The notes under the pieces are model-generated. The model was not told the origin of the DNA, searched no databases, and saw only the letters and a program-made list of their open reading frames with translations. The position numbers and the translations under genes are program-made. A stretch of 64,000 nt of DNA from Georgenia satyanarayanai (GTDB lineage Bacteria; Actinomycetota; Actinomycetes; Actinomycetales; Actinomycetaceae): the NCBI RefSeq assembly GCF_900116375.1, contig NZ_UETB01000003.1, positions 172,890 to 236,889 on the forward strand. Reading direction: 5' to 3'. Each line of letters starts with the position of its first letter. The stretch's first letter is position 1. Below, in pieces: positions 44,464-54,244 of this stretch.

Positions 44464-46032
44464 TCAGTGGGCGAAGTGGCGGGTGCCGGTGAGGTACATC
44501 GTCACGCCGGCCGCCTGGGCCGCGGCGACGACCTCCTCGTCACGGATCGAGCCGCCGGGCTGGACGACGGCGCGCACGCCGGCGTCGAGCAGCACCTGCA
44601 GGCCGTCGGCGAAGGGGAAGAACGCGTCGGAGGCCGCGACGGCGCCGCGTGCGCGCTCCTGCCCCTCCCCCAGCGCGTTGGCCCGCTCCACCGCGAGACG
44701 GCAGGAGTCGACCCGGTTGACCTGCCCCATGCCCACGCCCACGCTCGCGCCGCCGGCGGCGAGGAGGATGGCGTTGGACCGCACGGCGCGCACCGAGCGC
44801 CACGCGAAGACGAGGTCGGAGAGCGTGGCCGGGTCGGCGGGCTCACCGGCGGCGAGCGTCCAGCCGCTCGGGTCGTCGCCGGGCGCGTCGACGAGGTCGC
44901 TGGCCTGGACGAGCAGCCCGCCGCTGATGGCGCGCATCTCCAGGGCCGGCCGGGCACCCTCGGGCACGACGAGCAGGCGGATGTTCTTCTTCGCGGAGAG
45001 GATCTCCACGGCCTCCGGCTCGAAGGCCGGCGCGACGACGACCTCGGTGAACACCGGGGCGATCTGCGCGGCGGCCTCGGCGGTCACCGGACGGTTGGCG
45101 GCGATGACGCCGCCGAAGGCGGAGACCGGGTCGCAGGCGTGTGCGGCAGCGTGGGCGGCCGCGATCGTGGCACCCACCGCGATCCCGCAGGGGTTGGCGT
45201 GCTTGATGATCGCCACGGCCGGGTCGGCGTGGTCGTGCGCGGCCCGCCAGGCGGCGTCGGCGTCGACGTAGTTGTTGTAGCTCATCGCCTTGCCGTGCAG
45301 CTGCTCCGCGGCGGCCAGCCCCGGCTCGCCGGTGCGGTACAGCGCGGCGGCCTGGTGCGGGTTCTCGCCGTAGCGCAGCACGTCGGCCCGCTGCCACGTG
45401 GCACCGGTCCACGCCGGGAAGCGGCTCTCGTCGTCGGGTGCGACGACGTTGCCCAGCCACGACGCGACGGCGACGTCGTAGTCGGCCGTGTGCCGGAAGG
45501 CGGCGGTCGCGAGGTGGCGGCGCTGCTCGAGGGTGAAGCCGCCCGCGGCGACGGCCGCGGTCACGTCGTCGTACCCGGAGGGGTCGACGACGACGGCGAC
45601 GCTCGCGTGGTTCTTCGCCGCGGCCCGGACCATCGTCGGCCCGCCGATGTCGATCTGCTCGACGCACTCCTCGGGCGCCGCGCCGGAGGCCACCGTGTCG
45701 GTGAAGGGGTAGAGGTTGACAACGACGAGCTCGAACGGCGCCACGCCGAGCTCCTCGAGCTCGCGGACGTGGCCGTCCTTGCGCAGGTCGGCGAGAATCC
45801 CGGCGTGGACGCGCGGGTGGAGGGTCTTGACGCGGCCGTCGAGGCACTCGGGGAAGCCGGTCACCTCCTCCACCGGCGTGACGGGCACACCCGCGGCGGC
45901 GATGGTGCGGGCGGTGGAGCCGGTCGAGACGATCTCCACGCCGGCGGCGTGGAGGGCCTGCGCGAGGGGCTCGAGGCCCGTCTTGTCGTAGACGGAGACG
46001 AGGGCACGGCGGATGGGACGCGTGTCGGTCAC
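44464..46032 (-). CDS. purH: Bifunctional AICAR transformylase / IMP cyclohydrolase
   Basis: 522-residue enzyme of the last two steps of IMP synthesis: AICAR formylation with 10-formyl-THF, then ring closure. The N-terminal MGS-like cyclohydrolase domain ([30 protein letters not shown]) precedes the AICARFT domain with [30 protein letters not shown], and [11 protein letters not shown] containing the catalytic Lys-His. The GTG at 46030-46032 has AGGAG seven bases upstream. It lies directly under a ZTP riboswitch. Confidence 0.95.
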   Translation of the reverse strand: MTDTRPIRRALVSVYDKTGLEPLAQALHAAGVEIVSTGSTARTIAAAGVPVTPVEEVTGFPECLDGRVKTLHPRVHAGILADLRKDGHVRELEELGVAPFELVVVNLYPFTDTVASGAAPEECVEQIDIGGPTMVRAAAKNHASVAVVVDPSGYDDVTAAVAAGGFTLEQRRHLATAAFRHTADYDVAVASWLGNVVAPDDESRFPAWTGATWQRADVLRYGENPHQAAALYRTGEPGLAAAEQLHGKAMSYNNYVDADAAWRAAHDHADPAVAIIKHANPCGIAVGATIAAAHAAAHACDPVSAFGGVIAANRPVTAEAAAQIAPVFTEVVVAPAFEPEAVEILSAKKNIRLLVVPEGARPALEMRAISGGLLVQASDLVDAPGDDPSGWTLAAGEPADPATLSDLVFAWRSVRAVRSNAILLAAGGASVGVGMGQVNRVDSCRLAVERANALGEGQERARGAVAASDAFFPFADGLQVLLDAGVRAVVQPGGSIRDEEVVAAAQAAGVTMYLTGTRHFAH

Positions 46033-46068
46033 GAGGTCACTCCTGGGTTCGCTGGTATCGGACCCGGG

Positions 46069-46159
46069 CACCCAGGCGGGCGGCACCCTGCAGGGGACTT
46101 CCGGCCGCTTCCCGGTGGTGACTCCACCTCTGCGCCAGTCACGGCCACGGTCGAGTCTA
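46069..46159 (-). promoter_or_regulatory. ZTP (pfl) riboswitch controlling purH
   Basis: Minus-strand leader with the pfl elements in order: GTGACTGGCG, GGTGGAGTCACCACC, GGGAAGCG, a variable helix, and CCGCCTGGGTGCC. A -10-like TAGACT (46154-46159) places the start just before the aptamer (about 46069-46147), the same layout as upstream of glyA. The substrate of PurH, AICAR monophosphate, is ZMP itself, so the sensed signal is the enzyme's own substrate. Confidence 0.85.
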
Positions 46160-46170
46160 CCGGTCGGTCC

Positions 46171-46722
46171 TCAGCCCTCGGGACGGCGGTGCTCGACGGG
46201 CAGGGACCGGTGGGCCCACCACGCCTCCTGGGCCTCCTCGCGGGTGCCACCCGGGTGCGCGGCGAACCACTCGCGGGTGAAGCGGTTGTACTCGAACTGC
46301 TCCCCGATCTGCCCCGGCGGCACGCCGCGGGTCCGGTGCCAGTGCGCCACCGCCTCGGCGAGCGTGCGGCCCTCGCCGTGGGCGACGAAGTCGCGCATGT
46401 GCTCGTCGAACCGGAAGCCCGGGCCGATCTGCTCGGCGAAGAAGTGCCGCAGCACCTGGCTGCACCGCTGGCCGGCCGGGATCACGGTGTGCGGACCCAC
46501 CGGGGCGGCGAGCTGCCTCCCCGCCGCTCGCCGCGGGGCGGGGGCGGGCGCCTGCTCGCCGTCGAGTGCTGCGGCCACCCTCCCGAGGAGCTCCTCCTTG
46601 CCGCCGCTGCGGGACACCCCCAGCACCGCGGCCAGCTCCTGGAGCTCGGTACGCAGCCAGTACCAGCGGCGCAGCTCGGCACCGCTGCGCACGGCCGTGA
46701 GGGCCGGTCGTGCCTCGTCCAC
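46171..46722 (-). CDS. DUF6434-like protein with SAP-like N-terminus
   Basis: 183 residues of unknown function. The N-terminal part (WYWLRTELQELAAVLGVSRSGGKEELLGRVAAAL) looks like a SAP-type helix-extended-helix nucleic-acid-binding domain. The C-terminal part (MRDFVAHGEGRTLAEAVAHW; GEQFEYNRFTREWFAAHPGG) matches my memory of DUF6434. GTG at 46720-46722 is four bases past the purN stop, suggesting coupling to purN. It separates purN from purH, which are more often adjacent. Confidence 0.7.
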   Translation of the reverse strand: MDEARPALTAVRSGAELRRWYWLRTELQELAAVLGVSRSGGKEELLGRVAAALDGEQAPAPAPRRAAGRQLAAPVGPHTVIPAGQRCSQVLRHFFAEQIGPGFRFDEHMRDFVAHGEGRTLAEAVAHWHRTRGVPPGQIGEQFEYNRFTREWFAAHPGGTREEAQEAWWAHRSLPVEHRRPEG

Positions 46723-46726
46723 CGGC

Positions 46727-47335
46727 TCAGCCGTCGACGACGACGCGGCGGCCCTCGACCCGCCACGGCAGGCGCGCGAGGCGGCCCACCTGCTCGACGA
46801 GCTGGGCACGCTCGGCCACCTTGATCCGCTCGGTGAGGGTCTCCACCGTGTCGTCGTCGTGGACGGGCACGGCGACCTGGGCGACGATCGCGCCCGTGTC
46901 CACGCCCTCGTCGACGACGAAGAGCGTGGCCCCGGCGATCTTCACCCCGTACTCCAGGGCGTCGCGCGGGCCGTTGATGCCGGCGAAGGCGGGCAGCAGG
47001 GAGTTGTGGGTGTTGAGGTAGCGCCCGCCGAACCGCTCGAGGAAGTGGTGCCCGCACAGCTTGAGGAAGCCGGCGGAGACGACGAGGTCGGGCTCGGCGG
47101 CCGCGACGGCCGCGGTGAGGGCGCGGTCCCAGGACTCGCGGTCGGGGTGGTCGCCGAGGCGCTCGACGAAGGTGGGGACCCCGGCCTGCTCGGCGAGCGC
47201 GAGCCCGCCGGCCGAGAGCCGGTCAGCACCGACGGCCACGACCTCGATGCCGTAGCCCGGTTCCCGGGCCGCGTCGAGGAGGGCGGCGAGGTTGGATCCC
47301 CCGCCGGAGATGAGGACGACGACTCGTGTGGGCAC
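46727..47335 (-). CDS. purN: Phosphoribosylglycinamide formyltransferase
   Basis: 202-residue GAR transformylase using 10-formyl-THF in purine synthesis. VVLISGGGSNLAALLDA is the N-terminal substrate loop; catalytic Asn and His lie in LNTHNSLLPAFAG and the Asp in VDEGVDTGAIV. The usual Pro after the His (NxHPxLLP) is Asn here, and the His of the usual xVHxV strand is Phe (TLFVV). GTG at 47333-47335. Divergent from the small membrane protein at 47374. Confidence 0.93.
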   Translation of the reverse strand: MPTRVVVLISGGGSNLAALLDAAREPGYGIEVVAVGADRLSAGGLALAEQAGVPTFVERLGDHPDRESWDRALTAAVAAAEPDLVVSAGFLKLCGHHFLERFGGRYLNTHNSLLPAFAGINGPRDALEYGVKIAGATLFVVDEGVDTGAIVAQVAVPVHDDDTVETLTERIKVAERAQLVEQVGRLARLPWRVEGRRVVVDG

Positions 47336-47373
47336 GTGCCGAGGGTAGTGGGCCGGAGTGGAACACTGGGCCC

Positions 47374-47787
47374 ATGTCCCGCGACCAGCCCGCTGCGCCG
47401 CCTAACGAGGAGGCGGTGCGAGCCGCGACCCGGCCGGTGCTGTGGTTCTCCGTCGTCCTGCTCGTGGGTCTGTGGCTCTCGGTGACCCGCCCGCCGTGGC
47501 CGTTGCCGCTGGTGCCGGGGCTGCTCGGGCTGCTCGCCGTCGTGCTCGGCGTCGTCGGCCTGGTGCGGATGCGGCGGGCGCGCGTGGGCGGGGCGATGGT
47601 GGTGCTCGTCGTCGTCGGGCTCGGCATCGCCGCGGCGATGGTGCTCCTCACCGGTCTGCAGGCCCTCCTGTGGCCGGTCTACGCCGACTTCTACGCCTGC
47701 CTGGACCGCGCGCTCACCCACCAGGCGGAGGCCGCCTGCCTCACCGGGCTCGAGGAGCGTGCCCAGCGGATGATCCTGCGGCCCTGA
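47374..47787 (+). CDS. Small membrane protein of unknown function
   Basis: 137 residues with about three hydrophobic segments (PVLWFSVVLLVGLWLSV; LVPGLLGLLAVVLGVVGLV; GAMVVLVVVGLGIAAAMVLL) and a short cytoplasmic Pro-rich N-terminus. Two Cys lie in the C-terminal soluble part (YACLDRAL and AACLTGLE), possibly a disulfide outside the membrane. ATG at 47374 is the first start in the similarity-like part. I do not recognise a family. Confidence 0.6.
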   Translation: MSRDQPAAPPNEEAVRAATRPVLWFSVVLLVGLWLSVTRPPWPLPLVPGLLGLLAVVLGVVGLVRMRRARVGGAMVVLVVVGLGIAAAMVLLTGLQALLWPVYADFYACLDRALTHQAEAACLTGLEERAQRMILRP

Positions 47788-47861
47788 CCGCCTCGGGAAG
47801 CGGGATGGCCCGAACGCTCCTAGCGTGGACGGCGAAACCCCAGACCCAAGGAGGCACCCCC

Positions 47862-48410
47862 ATGGCCCAGCTGACGAACAAGACCGTCGCGTTCCTCGCC
47901 ACCAACGGCTTCGAGGACTCCGAGCTCACCGCCCCCTGGGAGGCGGTGACCTCCCAGGGCGCCAAGGCCGTGCTCATCTCCCCGGAGTCCGGCGCGATCA
48001 CCGGCAAGAACGGCCACGAGCAGCAGGTGGACCTCACCACCGCCGAGGCCACCCCTGACCAGTACCACGCGCTCGTCCTGCCCGGCGGCGTCGTCAACGG
48101 GGACAAGCTCCGCATGGACGACGCGGCGGTCGCCTTCGTCCGGGAGGTCTTCAACCAGCACAAGCCGGTCGGCGTCATCTGCCACGGCGGCTGGATCCTC
48201 ACCGACGCCGAGGTCCTCCAGGGCCGCACGCTCACGTCCTACCCGAGCCTCAAGACCGACCTCAAGAACGCCGGGGCCACCTGGGTGGACGAGGAGGTCG
48301 TCGTCGACGCCGGGCTCGTCTCCAGCCGCGTGCCGGACGACCTGCCGGCCTTCTGCGACAAGCTCGTCGAGGAGATCGGCGAGGGCGAGCACGAGGGCCA
48401 GACGGCCTGA
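47862..48410 (+). CDS. PfpI/DJ-1 family protein
   Basis: 182-residue DJ-1/PfpI superfamily protein (class I glutamine amidotransferase-like fold); relatives act as deglycases, glyoxalases or stress proteins. The nucleophilic Cys107 sits in GVICHGGW and the partner acidic residue in NGFEDSELTAPW. ALVLPGGVVNGDKLR is the usual strand before the elbow. ATG at 47862 with a strong AAGGAGG seven bases upstream. Convergent with the next gene, only one base apart. Confidence 0.9.
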   Translation: MAQLTNKTVAFLATNGFEDSELTAPWEAVTSQGAKAVLISPESGAITGKNGHEQQVDLTTAEATPDQYHALVLPGGVVNGDKLRMDDAAVAFVREVFNQHKPVGVICHGGWILTDAEVLQGRTLTSYPSLKTDLKNAGATWVDEEVVVDAGLVSSRVPDDLPAFCDKLVEEIGEGEHEGQTA

Positions 48411-48411
48411 C

Positions 48412-49695
48412 CTACTCGGGCGAGTCGGACGGCGGCGTGGGCGCGGAGCCCTCGCCGCCGTCGTCGTCCGTGCGGCTCACCCTGGCGCGCAGGGCACGCG
48501 AGCCGCGCCCGACGGCGTCGTGGACCTGCGGGTGCAGGGCGAGGAGGACGACGACGGCGCCCACGGTGGTCTGCCAGGCGAGGGCACCGGCAAGGGACGG
48601 CGCCGAGACTCCCACGGTCGCGAGGCGGCCGGGCCCGATGCTGCCGGAGGCCGCCACGGCGAGGAGTGCGCCGAGGACCGCGAGGGTGGCGGCGGCGACG
48701 ACGCCGCTCAGTGCTGCCTGCCACCAGCGCTCCTGGAAGCGGCTGCGGTGCAGCCACGCCCCGACGGCCGCACCGACGAGGACGGGCACGAGCACGACGA
48801 GCCCGAGTCCCGGCGCGCCCGGCTCGGGGAGCATCCCGAGCACGGGGAAGGCCGGCAGCGGGGCCGTGACGACCTCGCTCGGGGAGAACAGTGTCCCCTG
48901 CCCGACGGTGAAACCGGGTCCGCTGAGCCAGGCCAGCGACCACACGGCCATGGTCGGCAGGTAGGCGAGCTGGCCGAGGAGCAGGACGACGGTGCCGAGC
49001 CGGCCGGGCGCGAGCGCCTCGTGGAGCTCGAGGACGGTGACGATGCCGCGCACCAGCCCCACGGCGAGGACGAGGACGGCGAGGGCGAGCAGGGCGGCGA
49101 GAGCGAGCCACGCGCCGCGCACACCGGCGCGCGCCCAGTCCGGCGTGGCCTCGCGCAGGCGCAGCCACCACGCGGGCCCCGGCGTGCGCGCGCGCCACAG
49201 CGCGAGGACGAGGGCAGCGCCGCCGATGACCAGGGCGACGAGTGCGACCACGGGCCGGGCGGCGGGTCCGGGTACGACGGCCGAGAGGCCGAGCACGCTG
49301 AGCACGAAGCCGCCCAGGGCGAAGGAGGCGGTGGCCGGGCGGCGCAGCCGCGCGCGGCGGGCGCCGCCGTAGACGAGAGCCGCGCTGAGGAGGCTCGTCC
49401 CGAGCGGGGCGAGGGAGACGACGCCCGCCTCCCCGACGTCGACGGCCGCCCCGTGGCCGAGCAGCCACACGCCGGTGCCGATGGCCGCGGCATCCGTCCA
49501 GCTGGCCTCACCCAGCAGGGGTGCGGCGGCGGTGGCGACGTAGCTGGCGACCGTCGGCACGACGACGAGCAGCCAGCTGATGATCGCGGCCTCGATCCCC
49601 GCGAGGGTGGCACGCAGCCAGGCCTCGGGGAGCCGGGGCGCGCGGCGGGCGGGGCCGCTCACCTGGGGGTGGACCGTCGTCGTCATCTGCCCCAT
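48412..49695 (-). CDS. DUF6350-like polytopic membrane protein
   Basis: 427 residues with about ten hydrophobic helices and an acidic C-terminal tail (TDDDGGEGSAPTPPSDSPE). Position between purN and sucDC is the usual place of the actinobacterial DUF6350 (sometimes annotated cell division protein PerM) gene; identification rests on this synteny and the membrane pattern. ATG at 49693-49695; a second in-frame ATG at 49684-49686 is possible. The function is not established. Confidence 0.7.
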   Translation of the reverse strand: MGQMTTTVHPQVSGPARRAPRLPEAWLRATLAGIEAAIISWLLVVVPTVASYVATAAAPLLGEASWTDAAAIGTGVWLLGHGAAVDVGEAGVVSLAPLGTSLLSAALVYGGARRARLRRPATASFALGGFVLSVLGLSAVVPGPAARPVVALVALVIGGAALVLALWRARTPGPAWWLRLREATPDWARAGVRGAWLALAALLALAVLVLAVGLVRGIVTVLELHEALAPGRLGTVVLLLGQLAYLPTMAVWSLAWLSGPGFTVGQGTLFSPSEVVTAPLPAFPVLGMLPEPGAPGLGLVVLVPVLVGAAVGAWLHRSRFQERWWQAALSGVVAAATLAVLGALLAVAASGSIGPGRLATVGVSAPSLAGALAWQTTVGAVVVLLALHPQVHDAVGRGSRALRARVSRTDDDGGEGSAPTPPSDSPE

Positions 49696-49795
49696 CGTCG
49701 GTGACCGGACGGCGTGGGCGCGCGAAGGCGGCGGCGTGTCGTGGCGATGTGTCCGATCCCCGCCACCCTGCCGGCGGCGCGCCCGTGGCCGGACG

Positions 49796-49835
49796 GACGA
49801 CGGCCCGCCGCGCAGGTGCGCGACGGGCCGCCGTC
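49796..49835 (-). terminator. Hairpin terminator after sucD
   Basis: 18-base arms 49796-49813 and 49818-49835 pair with two mismatches around a 4-base loop, 14 bases past the sucD stop. Also lies in the DUF6350-like gene's upstream region. Confidence 0.65.
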
Positions 49836-49849
49836 AGGTGCGTGCAGGC

Positions 49850-50770
49850 TCAGCCCTGGAGCAGCTCGCGGGCCAGGCGCGCGGTCTCGCTCGGGGTCTT
49901 GCCGACCTTGACGCCGGCGGCCTCCAGGGCCTCCTTCTTCGCCTCGGCCGTGCCGGAGGAGCCGGAGACGATGGCGCCGGCGTGGCCCATCGTCTTGCCC
50001 TCGGGCGCGGTGAACCCGGCGACGTAGCCGACGACGGGCTTGGTGACGTTCTCCTTGATGAACGCCGCGGCCCGCTCCTCGGCGTCGCCGCCGATCTCAC
50101 CGATCATGACGACGAGCTCGGTGTCGGGGTCCGCCTCGAAGGCCGCGAGGGCGTCGATGTGGGTGGTCCCGATGACCGGGTCCCCGCCGATGCCGATCGC
50201 GGTGGTGAAGCCGATGTCCCGCAGCTCGAACATCATCTGGTAGGTCAGCGTGCCGGACTTGGACACGAGGCCGATGCGGCCCGGGCCGGTGATGTCCGCG
50301 GGCGTGATGCCGACGTTGGACTTCCCGGGGCTGATGATGCCGGGGCAGTTCGGGCCGATGAGGCGCACGCCCTTGCTCTGCGCGTAGGCGAAGAACTCGG
50401 CGGTGTCGGCCACCGGGACGCCCTCGGTGATGATGACGACGAGCGGCATGCCGGCGTCGACGGCCTCGATGACGGCCGCCTTGGTGAAGGCCGGCGGGAC
50501 GAAGACGACGGACACGTTGGCGCCGGAGGCCTCCATCGCCTCGGTCACGGTGCCGTACACCGGGACGGACACGGTGCCGCCGGTACGGTCCTCGGCGCCC
50601 GGGCCGATCGGGGTGACGTCGAAGTCGACGCTCGTGCCGGCCTTGCGCGGGTTGACGCCGCCGACGATCTGGGTGCCCGAGCCGAGCATCCGGCGGGTGT
50701 GCTTCTGCCCCTCGGCACCGGTCATGCCCTGGACGATGACGCGCGAGTTCGCGTCGAGGAAGATCGACAT
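49850..50770 (-). CDS. sucD: Succinyl-CoA synthetase alpha subunit
   Basis: 306-residue CoA-binding subunit of the citric-acid-cycle ligase. The CoA-binding N-terminal domain carries [19 protein letters not shown]. The phosphohistidine lies in [35 protein letters not shown] is typical. ATG at 50768-50770, 16 bases after the sucC stop, so sucC-sucD are one operon. Confidence 0.96.
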   Translation of the reverse strand: MSIFLDANSRVIVQGMTGAEGQKHTRRMLGSGTQIVGGVNPRKAGTSVDFDVTPIGPGAEDRTGGTVSVPVYGTVTEAMEASGANVSVVFVPPAFTKAAVIEAVDAGMPLVVIITEGVPVADTAEFFAYAQSKGVRLIGPNCPGIISPGKSNVGITPADITGPGRIGLVSKSGTLTYQMMFELRDIGFTTAIGIGGDPVIGTTHIDALAAFEADPDTELVVMIGEIGGDAEERAAAFIKENVTKPVVGYVAGFTAPEGKTMGHAGAIVSGSSGTAEAKKEALEAAGVKVGKTPSETARLARELLQG

Positions 50771-50786
50771 GCTGTTTGTCCCGTCC

Positions 50787-51947
50787 TTACTTCGCGAGCT
50801 CGGCGGCCTTGGCCGCGGCGTCGTCCATCGTGTCCACCATGGTGACCAGCGGGTGGTTGGCCTCGTCGAGGATCCGGCGGCCCTCGACGACGTTGTTGCC
50901 GTCCAGGCGGACGACGAGCGGCTTGGTGGCGGAGTCGCCGAGGATCTCCAGCGCCTGGACGATGCCGCTGGCGACCTCGTCGCACGCGGTGATGCCGCCG
51001 AAGACGTTGACGAAGACGCTCTTGACCTGCTCGTCACCGAGGATGACGTCCAGCCCGTTGGCCATGACCTCGGCGTTCGCGCCGCCACCGATGTCGAGGA
51101 AGTTCGCCGGGCCGACGCCGTACTGCTCGCCCGCGTAGGCGACGACGTCGAGGGTGCTCATGACCAGCCCCGCACCGTTGCCGATGATGCCGACCTCGCC
51201 GTCGAGCTTGACGTAGTTGAGGCCCAGGCCCTTGGCCTTGGCCTCGAGCGGGTCGGCCGCGTCCTTGTCCTCGAGCTCGGCGTGCTCGGCGTGACGGAAG
51301 GCGGCGTTCTCGTCGATCGTCACCTTGCCGTCCAGCGCGATGATCGCGCCGTCCTCGGTGCGCACGAGCGGGTTGACCTCGACGAGCGTCGCGTCCTCGT
51401 TCGCGTAGACCGTCCACAGCTTCTGGACGACGTCGACGACGGCGTCGGCCACGTCAGCGGCGAAGCCGGCGGCCTGGACGATCTCCTTGGCCTTGGCCTC
51501 GTCGATGCCGACCATCGGGTCGACGGCCACGCGCGCCAGCGCCTCGGGGCGCTCGATGGCCAGCTGCTCGATCTCCACGCCGCCCTCGACGCTGGCCATG
51601 GCCAGGTAACGACGCTCGGCGCGGTCCAGGAGCACCGAGAAGTAGAACTCCTCGGCGATCTTGGCGCCCTCGGCGATCATCACGCGGTGGACGGTGTGGC
51701 CCTTGATGTCCATGCCGAGGATCTCGGCCGCGCGTGCCTCGGCCTCCTCGGGGCTGTGGGCGAGCTTGACGCCGCCCGCCTTGCCTCGGCCGCCGGTCTT
51801 GACCTGCGCCTTGACGACGACGGTCCCGCCGCCCAGCTGCTCGGCCGCGGCACGTGCCTCCGCCGGCGTGGTCGCCACGATCCCGCCCAGGACGGGTACC
51901 CCGTGCTTCTCGAACACGTCCCGTGCCTGGTACTCGAAAAGGTCCAC
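50787..51947 (-). CDS. sucC: Succinyl-CoA synthetase beta subunit
   Basis: 386-residue nucleotide-binding (ATP-grasp) subunit pairing with Suc[23 protein letters not shown]-like start (as VDLFEYQAR), [33 protein letters not shown] and [13 protein letters not shown] are typical. The GTG at 51945-51947 with GAGAGGA upstream is chosen; the open frame runs further but through the operator and a palindrome. A dyad operator lies 36 bases upstream. Confidence 0.95.
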   Translation of the reverse strand: MDLFEYQARDVFEKHGVPVLGGIVATTPAEARAAAEQLGGGTVVVKAQVKTGGRGKAGGVKLAHSPEEAEARAAEILGMDIKGHTVHRVMIAEGAKIAEEFYFSVLLDRAERRYLAMASVEGGVEIEQLAIERPEALARVAVDPMVGIDEAKAKEIVQAAGFAADVADAVVDVVQKLWTVYANEDATLVEVNPLVRTEDGAIIALDGKVTIDENAAFRHAEHAELEDKDAADPLEAKAKGLGLNYVKLDGEVGIIGNGAGLVMSTLDVVAYAGEQYGVGPANFLDIGGGANAEVMANGLDVILGDEQVKSVFVNVFGGITACDEVASGIVQALEILGDSATKPLVVRLDGNNVVEGRRILDEANHPLVTMVDTMDDAAAKAAELAK

Positions 51948-51982
51948 CAGGTCAGTCCTCTCATCGCCGTCTCTCGGAATGC

Positions 51983-51994
51983 CTCGACATCGAG
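51983..51994. promoter_or_regulatory. CTCGACATCGAG dyad upstream of sucC
   Basis: Same 12-base dyad as before icd (41217-41228), 36 bases before the sucC start. The shared stretch is 13 bases (TCTCGATGTCGAG on the minus strand), while bases outside it differ, consistent with a protein-binding site. Confidence 0.5.
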
Positions 51995-52066
51995 ACATCT
52001 CCCTCCACTGTACCCGCCGTGGCAGCCGCAGGCCCACCGGGCCGGAGCTCGCCGGGCCGGCCGACC

Positions 52067-52137
52067 CTGACCTCCCCGGTTGTCCTCCGGCCTCCCCCAC
52101 CGGCTCACGGTGGGAGGAGGACAACCGGGGAAGTCAG
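52067..52137. terminator. Large two-step palindrome between sucC and the aldo/keto reductase gene
   Basis: Outer arms 52067-52088 and 52116-52137 pair over 22 bases with one mismatch; an inner CACCG/CGGTG stem (about 52098-52111) extends the structure. It lies 48 bases past the aldo/keto reductase stop and upstream of sucC. Confidence 0.72.
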
Positions 52138-52184
52138 CGGCACGCAGGCGCGCGCCCGGGCGAGCCGGGGGCGCCGGCACCCGG

Positions 52185-53144
<960 letters not shown>

Positions 53145-53213
53145 GAGGGTCCTTTCGGTGGGGTGGTCGTGGCCGTGAGGACGCGCCTCAGCCCGGCGGG
53201 TCCGGGTCGACGG

Positions 53214-53819
53214 TCAGTCGCGACGGAGGACGGCGACGAGGAAGTCGGAGTCCTCGGCGGCCGGGCGCAGGTCCCAGGTGGACAGCAGGTGGTCGGCCAC
53301 CAGCCCGGCGGCGCGGGCGTCGCCGAGGAAGTCGTCGAAGTCGTAGCCGCGCCCGGCCCCGAAGCCGATGACGGCGCGACCGTCGTGCGTGAGGTGGCGA
53401 GCCATCCGGCGCAGCACCTCCCGCCGCGTGCTCGTGGCGAGGAAGGTCATGACGTTGCCGGCGCAGAGGATCGCGTCGAACGGCTCGACGATGCCCCGCG
53501 CGGGCAGGTCGAGCTCCGCGAGGTCCTCCACGAGCCACGTGGCGTCGGGGAAGTCCTCCTTCGCCGCGGCGATGAGGACGGGGTCGACGTCGACGCCGAC
53601 GACGGTGTGGCCCTGCGCGGCGAGGTAGCCGCCGTGACGCCCCGGACCGCACCCGGCGTCCAGGATCCGGGCCGCGCGCGGCACCATGGCGTCGATGAGC
53701 CTCGCCTCGCCGACGACGTCCGCCCCCGAGGCCGCCATCTGCCGGAACCGCTCGACGTACCAGGTGGAGTGGTCCGGGTTGGCCTGGGTGATCTGCACCC
53801 ACTTGCTCTGCTCGGTCAT
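53214..53819 (-). CDS. Class I SAM-dependent methyltransferase
   Basis: 201-residue methyltransferase with SAM-binding motif I ILDAGCGPGRHGGYLAAQGH, acidic residue after motif II GVDVDPVLIAAA, and LCAGNVMTFL as motif IV. ATG at 53817-53819 starts the recognisable domain; the upstream open frame crosses low-complexity sequence. The substrate is unknown. It is the last gene before a 414-base spacer upstream. Confidence 0.86.
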   Translation of the reverse strand: MTEQSKWVQITQANPDHSTWYVERFRQMAASGADVVGEARLIDAMVPRAARILDAGCGPGRHGGYLAAQGHTVVGVDVDPVLIAAAKEDFPDATWLVEDLAELDLPARGIVEPFDAILCAGNVMTFLATSTRREVLRRMARHLTHDGRAVIGFGAGRGYDFDDFLGDARAAGLVADHLLSTWDLRPAAEDSDFLVAVLRRD

Positions 53820-53889
53820 GCGTCCATCCTCCCCCACGGTCGCGCCGAGCCGCCGGTGGGCACGGTCTGCCGCAGGCGCCGCTGCTGTG

Positions 53890-53969
53890 CTGATCCGACG
53901 TCCGCGACACGCGGGCGACACGCCGGGGCGTGTGTCGATCAGCGGCCCTCGCACCGCACGTCGGATCAG
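53890..53969. repeat. Palindrome with nested inverted repeats in the 53.8-54.2 kb spacer
   Basis: Outer arms CTGATCCGACGT (53890-53901) and its complement (53958-53969) enclose a second GACACGC/GCGTGTGTC inverted repeat. It lies within the 414-base spacer 53820-54233, which otherwise holds only the 44-codon ORF at 54006-54140 and a heptamer repeat. It may terminate that ORF's message. Confidence 0.6.
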
Positions 53970-54005
53970 GACAGCGACACCGCGAGGACCCCATCCGGTG
54001 GCGGG

Positions 54006-54140
54006 TCAGTGCGGACGGCGCTCGATGGACTCCTCGACGTCCTCGCCGGCGCGCTCGAGACTCGAGGCCTCCTCCTCCTCGCCACCTGCCGTGTCCGCAT
54101 CCGGTCCGTCGTGCGCCGTCTCGGGCCTCTGTCGTCCCAC
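54006..54140 (-). CDS. Candidate 44-residue acidic protein
   Basis: GTG at 54138-54140 is preceded by AAGGAGG five bases upstream, one of the best ribosome sites in the window. The 44-residue product starts VGRQRPETAHDGPDADTAGG and contains a run of four Glu then alternating Glu/Asp, ending ESIERRPH; no signal or membrane span. Strongly acidic and probably disordered. Function unknown; it may be chance, but the ribosome site and G/C third positions support a real small gene. Confidence 0.5.
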   Translation of the reverse strand: MGRQRPETAHDGPDADTAGGEEEEASSLERAGEDVEESIERRPH

Positions 54141-54213
54141 CGTTCCCTCCTTCGTACGACTGTCCGTGTCGACGCTAGGACCGCGGCCACGGGCCTGCAT
54201 CCGGGAGCCGCGG

Positions 54214-54244
54214 CAGCAGTCAGCAGTCAGCAGTCAGCAGTCAG
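54214..54244. repeat. CAGCAGT heptamer repeated 4.4 times over the tag stop codon
   Basis: Four perfect CAGCAGT units (54214-54241) plus CAG. On the minus strand each unit reads CTGACTG and the tag stop codon lies inside the array. Seven is not a multiple of three, so slippage could shift any reading beyond the first stop but leaves the catalytic domain intact. Confidence 0.85.
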
